Assembly: GCA_014607495.2 (NCBI GenBank)
Contig: CP053155.1
Location: forward strand, 4,340,001-4,404,000
Reading direction: 5' to 3'
Source of the DNA: Carposina sasakii
Taxonomy: Eukaryota > Arthropoda > Insecta > Lepidoptera > Carposinidae
Length of the DNA stretch: 64,000 nucleotides
In this document: one piece after another, positions 43,411 to 54,328 of the stretch
Layout of the letters: every line of letters begins with the position of its first letter
Position numbering within the stretch: the stretch's first letter is position 1
Made by a program: the position numbers and the translations under genes
The notes under the pieces: generated by a model
What the model was told of the DNA's origin: nothing
The model's input: the letters and a program-made list of their open reading frames with translations, nothing else
The model's database searches: none

Positions 43411-44675
43411 GATTTGTTCATTTATATTTGCATTTAAATAAGAGATACTTAAAATGGAATAAACTATAAGGTAATGAAAAAAATCTGCGAAATATAAAAA
43501 TAATAGCAGTATATTGTACTAATTCGCGACACAGTTACCTAAACACTGGAATGAAATAGTTCTTTTTCCATTTATTACACCGAAAAAAATATTTATCCTA
43601 CAAAATACTCGTATACAATGTTTTTCTGTAATCCACACGGATCCTACTTAAGATATTGGGATTCTATGTAATATTCATTATTATTATGTAATTCTGAGTG
43701 AGTTATGAATGTCAGTTTTATTTGCCTTTCTGCCTGTAAGTACAAACTCTAAAAACCTTATTCAATTAAATGTAATTTAATTTGAATCTCAATGGAATAA
43801 AATACCAAACATGTTAAAGCTTCATACAGAATCCCCGAGTAAATATGCCGAAATTTACTCTTAAATAAATATGAAAAGACTTTATTCAAACTGGAGTCTC
43901 CTTGCGCAACGTATAACACAGAGTAGATTATCATTGATATAAAAAACAATTAGATGTGATTAACGACATAGCAATGTTAACGATAATAGATATAGGTACA
44001 GAGAGATGAGTTCTATTAAGATCTGCATTTTTTATCTGCTATAAGAGATTTTGTATATTTGTCTAATTAGTAGTGTGTGGATATAAACATATTCTATAGA
44101 CTTTTAATAACATTTTATACATAGACAATATACCAGTAGCTTAACTATAACGTTCGAGGCCCGTGGCAAATTAGGATGACTCTATTAATAATGTTGGGCT
44201 TTGGGATTCTCCTTTAAACCGGGAGCCCCTTCCGGCTGAGAGATATTTTGCCGACTTGCCACATTATACCTATACATACGAGTAGTTACGCCTCTGCCAG
44301 CGACGTACTTACATAGTCCGGCACAAACAAAATTTGCATATCTAACGTCAACAAATTATCATTGGTCTGCAATAATATCGAAAAAAATTGGAAGAAAGCT
44401 CGAAAAAGGACGCCAATACGCGTAAAATTTTATGTTCTCTTTCTGAATACGTCTTTCTTTTATGTTCCCATATTCTGATAGGAACAAAACGGTGGTTACT
44501 TTTTATTTGAAACCAATTTCGAAAATATTTTAGTACTGATATTGCCTATAATACGAGTAAGCATGGCTTCTAAAGATTTGATTTTGTTTTTCATATAATA
44601 TAGAGACGTTGACGTGTATATTATGATAATATCCCCCTCTTTTTTGGAGTCGGTTAAAAATAAGAGGGTTGGTGA
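43411..44675. other. Non-coding stretch, repeat scraps
   Basis: TTTTTCTGTAATCCACACGG at about 43620 resembles the family H end. TTTTTTGGAGTCGGTTAAAA at about 44640 pairs with 33786. No gene seen. Confidence 0.45.
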
Positions 44676-44775
44676 AAGATAGATAGATAAAATTCTTTAT
44701 TGTACTACGAAAACATTATGTACAAGGGCGAGCTTAATGCCTTGCAAGGCATTCTCTACCAGCTAACCTGGTTAC
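44676..44775 (-). repeat. LINE 3' untranslated end
   Basis: On the minus strand, TAGAGAATGCCTTGCAAGGC, ATTAAGCTCGCCCTTGTACA and GTACAATAAAGAATTTTATC, then ATCT repeats, make a typical non-LTR 3' end with AATAAA and a tetranucleotide tail. Related to the end at 55885. Confidence 0.6.
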
Positions 44776-45021
44776 TTAAGAAATTTATTTGTGGGTAGCA
44801 CTTAGCAAAAAATATACCTACTAAGGGAACAATTCGCTATTTGAATTGAAAGATATTTCTATGGACAAATATGTCAAGTAGACATATCGCCCATAAGTGG
44901 TGTTCCTTGTTGTAACATAATTAATTATCCTCCAATAGCATTTAGACTTAATCACGTCATTTAATAAACGTAAAATAGAAGTTTCCTATTGGAGAAAACA
45001 CATACTACTGCTGCCCCCCGA

Positions 45022-45166
45022 GCATGACCACGCATTGTGAATATCGTATCGTACGATATCTCTATATAAAATTCAACATGGCGGCTATATTTATCGTATT
45101 TTGACAGGCTGAATGTCGATAAATCGGTTTATATTATCGTGTTTCGCAGGTCATGCTAGGCTTGCA
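45022..45166. mobile_element. Family P MITE, second copy
   Basis: AGCATGACCACGCATTGTGA ... ATCGTATCGTACGATATC ... CAACATGGCGGCTATATTTA ... ATAAATCGGTTTATATTATC ... TTTCGCAGGTCATGCTA: the inverse of 32818-32973. The two share GC-rich flank on one side (CCCCCC next to the AGCATGACCAC end), so the element may extend further there. Confidence 0.75.
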
Positions 45167-46194
45167 GAGCCACAGAAACTAACTACGGCTAAAAAGCTCC
45201 GGATAAAAAATTACGTTTAATTTTCAAAAGTTTTGATATGGAGCGATTTATTATAAAATATTTATATGAAGTCGCCTTACTAAGGAAGTAGGTTACGGGG
45301 ACATAATACTTGTGTTGCCGGGGAAACAGGCTGTTCGATACTGAACTGTAATATCCTAGACACAAGGTGCAATTTTTGAGGGTATTGGATAAAAATAAAG
45401 CCCGGGCCACATGTGCTTTCAACTATTGTTTTATGAGCGTCTTGCAAACGTTCTTAAGAATTTATTGGTTATTCAAATGTATTGAAGAGTTCGGGTATAA
45501 AAAAATTTTGCGGATTTAAATAAAATTTCTTATACGTACCTATTTTGTTTTGGCTATGCAACTATAGTATGAAGTAGGACTCTACAGTGCATTCCTACCT
45601 TACGAAAAGTGTAGGTATTATTAAATTACTTACTAATACAGAAAAATAAGCCTTAAGAAATAAGGCTCGGTCCAAAATTCGAATATACTATAGTAGATAT
45701 GCTTACCTAGACCGTTAAATAACTTGTGTCTGACAGAGATTTCTTCCTTATTTAAATCTTGATATTATTATGATTAAAGTGTGATATTATTCGTAATACA
45801 AAAAACAACGATTTTAGAGTTAACTCCCTTTAGATCTGAATGTGCGTACTTAGAAACACAAACAAAAAAAACTTAATAATTCTAAATATACCGAAATTCT
45901 AGACCCCGGAAACATATTGGGTAAGGACTGACATAATTCATGTCGCAGGACCTCGAACGTGTTTCTTATACCCTCGACCAAAGAATCAAAATGGCTTGAT
46001 TTTCATGCACAAAAATAGTCACGTAGCTTACGAACGACATATCTACGTAAATACGCCGTGAATATAAATGTATGGAATACGTGGCACGAATAAATTGGCT
46101 TTACTTAAACAGATGCATTTTTACTAGTTTTACCGTGAAATTGGTGACACGGTTAAAAATTGCATTAGAAATGGCGCTCTTTATTCCTTACTAA
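45167..46194. other. Non-coding stretch, no gene seen
   Basis: Nothing recognisable; one 77-codon minus frame without features. Confidence 0.5.
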
Positions 46195-46320
46195 TATTAT
46201 AAATGCGAAAGTACTTTGTTTGTCGCGCTTTTGCGCCAAAACTACTGAACGGATTTAGATTAATCTTAGTACAGAAACCATTTACTAGGATACAAATTAC
46301 CATCTTTCACCCGAATACCT
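46195..46320 (+). repeat. Family H 5' portion
   Basis: ACTAATATTATAAATGCGAA, AGTACTTTGTTTGTCGCGCT and GCGCCAAAACTACTGAACGG are the 5' end. The 3' end is missing. Confidence 0.7.
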
Positions 46321-47311
46321 AAACTATCACACTTCTTTTATTTTCAAAGTTCGAGGTGATTATGTATCCAGCGACAAAATTTTAATATTGTCCGTCAGAA
46401 TCTGTGAAAAAAGATTTTACCTACACATAAAAATAAACCGGTAAAGTTATACCTAAAATTAACTCACGTCCTAAAAATGACGGTGACCTTAAACGAACCC
46501 CAATTTCGTCCAATTTGTCTTTAATTAGGTGTCTGTCACATAAATTCCGTAAACCACCCCCCTCGCCACTTACCCCGGAATAATTACTTTATTTTACCTG
46601 GATTAAGCCTTAAGAAAACAAGTTAATGAGATAAACCTGGGACGGGAAAAGGAATTTCCTCCCAAAGTGGAGGAGACAGAATTAAAATTAATGATCAGGA
46701 AATTTTGGAACAGGTGGTTTAATTTTGGAATAAAAAAATATAATCGTGTGCCTACAGGGGGGAAATAAAAGGGATATTAAGTGAGTAATGATAGCCAACT
46801 AGTATCTGTGGATAGGTTCTCTATAGTGGACTATTTTCATAACATTTTGCTTTTATTTTTATTTATTTATTTAGAATATAAGGTTTTACATTGTTTTATT
46901 CTAATGCGGCATCACAAAAACCGGTCAGGTTTATCTGGATACCGCTTACATTTTAGGAGTTCTACAATTATAGTCTTATATGTGTTGTTATGTCCATCAT
47001 CTGTCATAACCCTTATGTCATAATACGTGTATGAAGGTATGTGATAAAGTGAAGATATTTCGATGTATGGCTATATATCATAGTTAACTATTTAACCAAT
47101 CAGGTAGTGCCCTTGCTCTTGTTTTTATAATACACGTCATAATGTTTTGCGTTAACGCGAAGTCTTAATAGGTAAATCTATCAAAATCTACACTGTAAAA
47201 ACGTCTTTGTACATTATCTTTGTCAATGTTTATTCTACATGTTTTAGTTTGTGTCCAAAAAAGAAAAATAACCTTCTTAATATTTTTTAAATGCAGCGCA
47301 GCCTCATTACA
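46321..47311. other. Non-coding stretch, no gene seen
   Basis: Nothing recognisable. The 80-codon frame at 46781-47023 has no features. Confidence 0.5.
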
Positions 47312-47345
47312 AAACTGTCATAACTCAAAAAATGGCTTAAATTAA
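47312..47345. repeat. Lone end of the AGTCATAACTCAAAA MITE
   Basis: TGTCATAACTCAAAAAATGG followed by CTTAAATTAAGT matches the right terminus at 26465-26498, inverted. Confidence 0.5.
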
Positions 47346-47729
47346 GTCGCCGTACAAAAAGCCGAGCCCAGTCGGTAATGATGTTTATGAGCCCTTTAAG
47401 GTGCCCCAAAATTCCTTAGGCTACTTTTTATAAAAGTCAGTTTATGACTCCCCGGCTTAGATGTCGTTTGTGCCGCGTGCGTTAGACTGGCCCGGTTGTA
47501 CTACAATTTATTTGTATATTAACTCTGGATTAAAAGGGATAATCCTGTTATAAAAAATTCGAGAGCCTCACCAAGGAATAACTGCCTAAAGAGGCACCAT
47601 TTATTAGTATACTTAATAGACAAATAAAAGAGGGATAGGTACAAAACTTGATTTTGTTATGCCTAAGTCTTATGGATTAATCCTAAAATAGACTCTATGG
47701 ATGCGAGTTTCTTTATACGTAAATATACA
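47346..47729. other. Non-coding stretch, no gene seen
   Basis: Nothing recognisable. Confidence 0.5.
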
Positions 47730-47930
47730 CACAGCTATAATATGTTCCTGAAATGGGGTATTCAGAACTGCAGGATCACAAAGTCACGTTTAGCATAGAT
47801 TGATCAATGACAATTTGCTAGCTTATCGCCCGAGAAAAATGTCCTTGTTATTAGCGACTCTTGGGACGTGTACGGAAGGTTGCAGCTGATATATTCTAGT
47901 AAAGACCCGCATCAGCATTGTTTTATTTTA
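47730..47930 (+). repeat. Family A, near full length
   Basis: CACACAGCTATAATATGTTC, CTGAAATGGGGTATTCAGAA, CTGCAGGATCACAAAGTCAC, CAATTTGCTAGCTTATCGCC and AGCTGATATATTCTAGTAAA, ending GACCCGCATCAGCATTG. Confidence 0.75.
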
Positions 47931-48667
47931 TGTCCAGCAGTCAGTTAATCGATCGGTGCTAGCGGTTGTATGGCTAAGTACTTCTGTAGTTCTAATGGAC
48001 TTATGGTGTCGACGTCCTGTCTAGACCAGACACACCTTAAGTGCATTAGCGATTTGAAAAGTTTTTTATAGCTATTGTTGTGCTCTCACGTTTTTTGTTT
48101 ACCTTGTTTTAGCATTATTTCAAACATTTTTTTCTAGTTTTAGAGAGCATTAGTCTTTGTTTCTAATACCTTCTTAATACATATATTCTATACCTATTAC
48201 TTTAGAATCAGAGTAGAATAAAATTTTACGACGTGACTCATATTTAAGTTAAGAATATGTGAATAAAAATAGGTATGTACTTCCAAATTTTTGGATACAG
48301 CAACCTACCAATATTGAACCCTTAGCTATCTATCGTAGTGAAAGCGGCCCGATATGTTATTGGAATTTTAATCCCTGATTTATTTTAATCGGATTCGATT
48401 TGACTCTTGATACCGATGTATGGAATGCACCATCTGTCATAAGTACCTATGTACAATAAAACGTCATTATATTTTTTACTACCAGAGAACATCACGAGGT
48501 TCTATATTTGACTGACTAGCTCCGTTTAGGTAAGCTTATTATCCCCCTCCCTTCACAAGTAGCTAATTAGTAGGACGATTGGGTTATCGGTGAATTTTTA
48601 TGAAGTTAAATAAAAATGTAGAACCGTAGTAAGCAACTTTGAAAACTGTACAACTATAGGTATGTAC
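47931..48667. other. Non-coding stretch, no gene seen
   Basis: Nothing recognisable. Confidence 0.5.
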
Positions 48668-48805
48668 CTACAGGACTGTATTCCCGAAAAGGCGTTTCCA
48701 GAGCTGTACGATCACGATCGAGATCCTACAACCACCATCGATCACAACTATCGTCTGAGAGAATATCCGTAAATTTCTTAATCGACTCTTACGACAGAAA
48801 TTCCT
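48668..48805 (+). repeat. Family A, decayed
   Basis: ACTGTATTCCCGAAAAGGCG, GAGCTGTACGATCACGATCG, CGTCTGAGAGAATATCCGTA and AATCGACTCTTACGACAGAA follow the family order with deletions. Confidence 0.6.
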
Positions 48806-48840
48806 AATTTATTGTAATAGTGAAAAAAGTATTAAAAATA

Positions 48841-48937
48841 CTGTTTCTTTTTGTTTCAGGTAAATGATGTTTTCACACTACAATACTTGCAGTATGGGCT
48901 TGCAGAGATATATGTCAATACTAGGTATGCGGTTCTG
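48841..48937 (+). other. Candidate recursive splice site and cryptic exon
   Basis: TGTTTCTTTTTGTTTCAG ends at 48859 and is followed at once by GTAAAT. A CTAAT branch-like word lies about 45 nt upstream (about 48809). A GTAAGT at 48937 would close a 77-nt cryptic exon. The arrangement repeats that at 19353. It could instead be an ordinary small exon or chance. Confidence 0.3.
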
Positions 48938-49327
48938 TAAGTAGGTCTCACTTCAAATACAACCCACACCGTCTAAATGGAAGGCGAAAGTTGAACCCAA
49001 TGAGCTAAAAGACAAAATCAAGTTGGGTGGTCGAACTGTGAGTACCAAACGGTATCAAACTTCAAAATACCTACAATATCTTATAATTGAGACATACAAA
49101 ACAGATATTCGCTATCGTGCAGAAATTCGACCCTGCGATTGTAAATAAAAGCACTACGCAGGTATCAATTGTACTTAACTAACAATGAAAACAAAAGACA
49201 TTGAAATAAAAATTATGCAATATCCTAAGTGATATTCAAAACAGCAAAATTTGTACCAAGTGGAGTTGACGCTGCACTGAATGTCTTCAATATAAAATGT
49301 GGTTTATGTAAGAAGAGGTAGGTATTC
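48938..49327. other. Non-coding stretch, no gene seen
   Basis: Nothing recognisable. Confidence 0.5.
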
Positions 49328-49474
49328 GCTTAAAGGCCAATGGTTTCCAATGGTTAGAAAACCTAACTGAAACAATAAAGTTGATGCTGTCTTTCTCTAA
49401 AACTTAATCAAGATAGAGGAAGAGGAAGCATCAACTTTATCCTTCAGATAGTTTATCTGACCATTGGAAAAATC
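49328..49474. mobile_element. Family L hairpin, complete
   Basis: GGCCAATGGTTTCCAATGGT, AAAGTTGATGCTGTCTTTCT on the left are inverted on the right by AAGCATCAACTTTATCCTTC, AGATAGTTTATCTGACCATT, GGAAAAATCGGTC. The turn is CTAAAACTTAATCAAGATAG. Confidence 0.7.
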
Positions 49475-51480
49475 GGTCCTCTCTGAATAACTTAGATCGA
49501 CTTATAACATACAAGATTTTCAGTTTCATATTTTGAGTAATGTTCCTCAATAGACTTCAATGTAAGGAATTTATTAGGTACCTATTTTGTGACAGTTTAA
49601 TTTGTGAGAGCATATAATTATCTGAGTGGTGCTAAACACTTGAAACCTTATTCTAATCTAAGTATAAGTCTTGTTAATATATTCAAAAGGATATGAGTAT
49701 ATCCACATAAACTATATAACGGCAATTTTAAATTTTCCCTCATTAGATTATTTACTAAAATTATCCACATATTTTCAAAACAAATAGTTATTTCTGCATT
49801 ATTTTTCCGTATATAAGCATTTCCCTCCGGATTAATGCCCGCTGTCCGCAGCTTGACCTAGCAGGCGGGTCACTCTTCTTCACACCATACGATACGACTT
49901 ATTTTTGTCTCTTACTTCATATTCAAAGTTAACGCTTGACCCCTACAACATGCATATTGACACTACACCATAAAAACGTGGTGTTTCGTTTTTGACTTTT
50001 AGGTAATTCATTAGTTTGCCTTATGCATATTTTAAGCAGTCATATAAGTAGCATAGGTATTGTAAGTTTTGCGCAAAACTGCACCATCTCAAAAAAATCA
50101 ATTTTACAAAATAGCACCACGACATAATATTCAAATCTACATCGTGACGTGTTAAAGGACGCAAACGCGCGTGCCACCACTCCTTCATTGTGGGGCTTCT
50201 TTATCAGATATATTTATCTTGACTGCACTGCATATGTCACTGTTATACCATTTCCATTCACATTAGCTTTTCATATCCCTCCTTTCCATGCTCTTTTCCC
50301 ATTATAATATGTAGATTACGGCTAGTTGGTAAAGAGTGCCAGATTCGTAGAATTGTATTACTTGTTACTTATTTTTAACCAACTTGCAATAAAGAGAGGT
50401 TATCCCTTAATTGCAAAGTAATTTAAAATAGTTGAATTTAAATGCCTACGTTAAATCGGGTTCTAAAACTAGCAGATTGATTGATAGGCAATCTCTCTTT
50501 TTTAAGACGGTTAATAAAATGCAGATTAAAATACATGAAGATGAACTATGCAGAAAAGAAATTGCATTATTACTAGGTACACTAAGAGATCCAGGTGTCA
50601 ACTAACTTTTACTGAGATATAAATATAATATAATTGCGTGAACAAAGACACCGCTAATTTAATAACGCGATTTAATAAAATAATATCTGAATACGAAATT
50701 GTACCGACTTTAAAAATATATAATATAGGTATATAAAAAGTCTTAGAAAAAAGGTGAAAAAATTGCTATTTCAAAAACGTACCTTAGCTATAATTCCATG
50801 CACTTTTATAACTACTGCCTCATTTATGTTACTTGGTGCAAATTAAACAAAAAGTAACAAAAAAAATATGGCTAAGATTTCATGAAAGTTTCGTTCACAC
50901 ACTCGATAATAAAACAAGTAATTAACTTCGTGAAATATGCATAAAATAAACGATATCACGTTATTTCACCAATTAAACGTAAAATTATCGTGGCAATGCG
51001 ACCTTTTTCATTTTGTGCGTCGTAAAAATACCAAAAAGTGACGTTAATGCCTTATTCGTTTAGCCTCGCGCCTTTATTGAGAGTTATTTACGTTTGTATT
51101 AATGAAGTTGGCTGTAAGAGTAAATTATTGGGTTAGTTTTTGGTACTTGATTAAGTAAATAAAAATAAACAGTTCCGCCTTGACCTATTTGCTACAAAAC
51201 TACTGGATACTTTCACAAATATCTTTAAATGCCTCTTTAGTTAATCAGATGAGCTTTGTTTGGTGATTGGCAAAACATCTCATGTAACACTGAACTTTTT
51301 AGCTATTTTCTCATTTGGAAAGTCTCATCAAAAGTAGAAACAAAGGAGAATAGACTCCATGATTTTACAAATGAAAGCTAAAGAAAGACGAATATGATAA
51401 GTTTTTAGAGACTGTTTTATTTTTTGGTTTGTTCTTTGTTCCGGTTGGCTGGAAGGATGAAATCTACGTATACATGCCAC
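49475..51480. other. Long non-coding stretch, no gene seen
   Basis: 2 kb of AT-rich DNA without a recognisable repeat or gene. Confidence 0.5.
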
Positions 51481-51612
51481 GGAGGAAATAAAAATACCGG
51501 AGGTAGCCTTCAAGAACAAACATCTGTTATGTAGAAATGGCGGCGGTCTGTCATAATAGGGATATCACACTTTTTGTTTAATAGGACTCTCTCCGGTATT
51601 TTTATTTCCTCC
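51481..51612. mobile_element. Small MITE with perfect 22-bp ends
   Basis: GGAGGAAATAAAAATACCGG plus AG at 51481-51502 is exactly inverted at 51591-51612. The outer flanks ATACATGCCAC and ATGATACATGCAT are also partly inverted. 132 bp. Two short minus ORFs overlap it. Confidence 0.75.
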
Positions 51613-51675
51613 ATGATACATGCATATGTCTTTGTCTTTGTGCATAAACTTCCTAACATAGTGTATTGTAGAGTC

Positions 51676-51712
51676 CCACTCGGGTGAAGAATTTTTTCCA
51701 TTTCTTTATTAA
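51676..51712 (+). repeat. tRNA-like repeat 3' end
   Basis: TCCCACTCGGGTGAAGAATT followed by TTTTCCATTT is the T-arm end and T-run shared with 60455 and 33477. Confidence 0.6.
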
Positions 51713-52708
51713 TAATTTTATAATATAGTGTATTGTATTTTTATAGGTGAAAATTACGAAATAATAAGAACATGCAAAACATAGATAACGTAACACCCCC
51801 GAAGACGAATTTTCTATTTCCTGCACTAGTCTGAGGCTGCCAGTTATTTTTATTTCACAACTCTCACCTTCACTACTAGCCTAATATTTCTTACTCCACA
51901 TTCCCTCCACAATAACACGTCATATTACCAAGGTCCCCATTTGTCTTAGCTGCCAAATTTCCTGTGATATTTTTCACTTTGACATCACAACTAGGGTTGC
52001 CACCTTTTCTTTTTGCATTTAAAGTACATTGGCTGTTATAGGTAAGAAAAAAAAGTACATAGCATTAAAGTACCTCTTTTCTTTATTATTATATTTAGAA
52101 ACATATTCGCTATTCGAGCGTTTTTTTTATTTTTTACTGCGTTATTTATTGATAAACATTCCATTCTATCAAGTTAATCAGATTTTCCCTGGCATAAAAA
52201 TCCACGGACGCCCTCCAAACTAGGACTTCAAACCCGGGCGGATGGCAGCCCTACTTAAGACTAAACTTTTCAAAATACCAAAGAAATCAAATCATACGAA
52301 ATCGTGTATAGTGAAATAACGTACAATACTTTATTATAAAGTACGGGTGGCAACCCTAATCACAACAGTGTGTCGTTATACGTTTTCGCGGAATATGCTC
52401 TTTGTCTTCTTGTATTTAAGGATGTTCACCTCGTGGTGTCGAAATGTGTACTTTAGGATAAAGAGGATATTTACTGAGCTTTTTATATACTGGTTAACTA
52501 CCTTTCTTGGAAAATATTATGTTTTTTTAGTTGCCATTTTTATTATGATGTTGATTCCCGCGTCTCATAATATAAATAGAACTCTAGTAGTAGCACTTTA
52601 CCTGTTTAAAAAAAAAAGATTGCTTTATATAAAAATCTGCATTATCCCAATTTTCGAGATACGCTTCTCTTCTTTCATACTTGCAACATCTTTCAACAAT
52701 ACAATGAT
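51713..52708. other. Non-coding stretch, no gene seen
   Basis: The 155-codon frame at 52347-52814 starts here and runs into family B. It is hydrophobic, low-complexity translation of T-rich DNA without a recognised domain. Confidence 0.45.
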
Positions 52709-53057
52709 AACGTTCCCGAAAACTACGGAATCTCCTCATCATCACGATCATTTTTCTCCATGGAAACATACCTGGGAAGTGTCTGGTTTCCAAAATATTA
52801 GGGTCATTGAGTAAATAGACTGCGTTTTTCTGCATAAATGCACATAGGCGCGTAGCAGGTTTTTTTCACGAAAAATAATTAATATCTGTCTATAAAAAAA
52901 CTAACATAAACACTAGACACTATAAATTTCGCACGATCAAGGAATTTAAAATTATTTAAAAAAAAAAATTCCCTGAATTTTTTTTGGCATAAACTTACTT
53001 TATTTGATGTATAGTGTACGTACCCTTCGTTAAAGGTGGCCACAAAAAAACATCCTG
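52709..53057 (+). mobile_element. Family B, left end missing
   Basis: It starts at AACGTTCCCGAAAACTACGG, lacking the first 20 bp, and ends in AACATCCTG before TA. It is followed 30 bp later by an inverted full copy. Confidence 0.9.
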
Positions 53058-53087
53058 TATAAGATTCTAATAAGATACATACATATA

Positions 53088-53477
53088 CAGGATGTTTTTT
53101 TGTGGCCACCTTTAACGAAGGGTACGTATTCTATACATGAATAAAGTAAGTTTATGCCAAAAAAATGCTGGGAAAACAAAATTTTTTTTTTGATTTTTTT
53201 TTTTTAAATTTTAAATTCCTTGATCGTGCGAAATTTATAGTGTCTAGTGTTTATGTTAGTTTTTTTTATAGACAGATATTAATAATTTTTCGTGAAAAAA
53301 TCCTGCTACGCGCGTCTATGTGCATTTATGCAGAAAACGCAGTCTATTTACTCAACTTTGGACCCTAATATTTTGGAAACCAGACACTTCCCAGGTATGC
53401 TCCCTTGGAGAAAAATGATCGTGATGATGAGGAGATTCCGTAGTTTTCGGGAACGTTGACGACCAAAAATCATCCTG
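53088..53477 (-). mobile_element. Family B, full length, inverted neighbour
   Basis: CAGGATGTTTTTTTGTGGCC to AAAAATCATCCTG, TA on both sides (53086-53087, 53478-53479). With 52709-53057 it forms an inverted repeat of about 350-bp arms around a 30-bp spacer. Confidence 0.9.
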
Positions 53478-53479
53478 TA

Positions 53480-53598
53480 GACACGGCTGTGTTCCCAAAA
53501 TGGGGTAATTAGAACTAGGTACAGGGTCATAAGGGAGATTCACACATTCGTGTTTAGCTTAGGGGATAGATGTTAATAATCAGTGGCAAGTTGCTAGA
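53480..53598 (+). repeat. Family A, 3'-truncated
   Basis: ACACGGCTGTGTTCCCAAAA, TGGGGTAATTAGAACTAGGT, GGGGATAGATGTTAATAATC and AGTGGCAAGTTGCTAG. It abuts the family B terminus. Confidence 0.75.
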
Positions 53599-53644
53599 AA
53601 ATTATAAGAAACATGAAATAGCCAGTTTGTTTTCATGTTGTTCT

Positions 53645-53825
53645 TCTTCTTAGGCCTCCCCCAGAGCACGCCACAAGGGTACTGCTAGAAGCGTTTTGCC
53701 CATAGTCACCACGCTGGGCAGGCGGGTTAATGATCGCAGTGTGATTTTCGAACTATGTTGTCAGTACGGGAGGCACTGCTGCAGGCAGGGGTGGTACAAA
53801 CTCTACTCTGCCGGCACCACGCGGC
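53645..53825 (-). mobile_element. SINE R with 12-bp target duplication
   Basis: It is bounded by an exact duplication, TCATGTTGTTCT, at 53633-53644 and 53826-53837. On the minus strand it starts GCCGCGTGGTGCCGGCAGAG, contains CAACCCGCCTGCCCAGCGTG and GTGACTATGGGCAAAAC, and ends CTCTGGGGGAGGCCTAAGAA with an AAG tail. It begins at the same base as 29409-29675 but stops before the CCAGCAGTGG part of the RTE tail. Confidence 0.85.
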
Positions 53826-54094
53826 TCATGTTGTTCTGCTTATGCCTACATATGAATATTAATTTAAAATACCAATCACGCTATAATATCTAATATTTTA
53901 ACTTTTAAGGAATTGTCGTGAGAGAATTTGATTGCATTTATGTTAGTGAAATGAGGAAATCTAGAATTAATTGTGGAGTTTTCTAAATACTTATGATGAT
54001 AGCCAGCTCTTCTCCTATGGGCAACAGGAAAATAAAATATGTAGAATCTGTTTTAATTTAATTATGGTGTATTTGAGTAAATAATTTATTTGAC

Positions 54095-54328
54095 ACCTGT
54101 GCTGTTGCTGGGCTCTACTAGAATACATCAACTGCATCTCCTTCCGTGCATTTCGTAAGAGTCGACTAAGGAACTCAGGCATTCACTCAGGCGATGAGCT
54201 AGCAACTTGTCACTGATCATTTATATATGTCTACGTCTATGCTAAACGTCGCTGTACGATCTTCTTTAAGATTCTGCAGTTCTGGATACTCCATATCTGG
54301 AAATCTATAATATCTGTATACAGCCGTG
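54095..54328 (-). repeat. Family A, near full length
   Basis: CCTGTGCTGTTGCTGGGCTC, AGAATACATCAACTGCATCT, CGTGCATTTCGTAAGAGTCG, GATGAGCTAGCAACTTGTCA, AAACGTCGCTGTACGATCTT, GATTCTGCAGTTCTGGATAC, ending CAGCCGTGT after a small insertion. Confidence 0.75.

Noticed and set aside
52347..52814. 155-codon open frame (+)
   Set aside because: A hydrophobic translation of T-rich DNA that continues into a family B element; no protein family features.
29362..53893. Shared peptide start MPIVTTLGRRV in frames at 29362-29589 (-) and 53696-53893 (+)
   Set aside because: The similarity comes from the antisense strand of two SINE R copies, not from a conserved protein.
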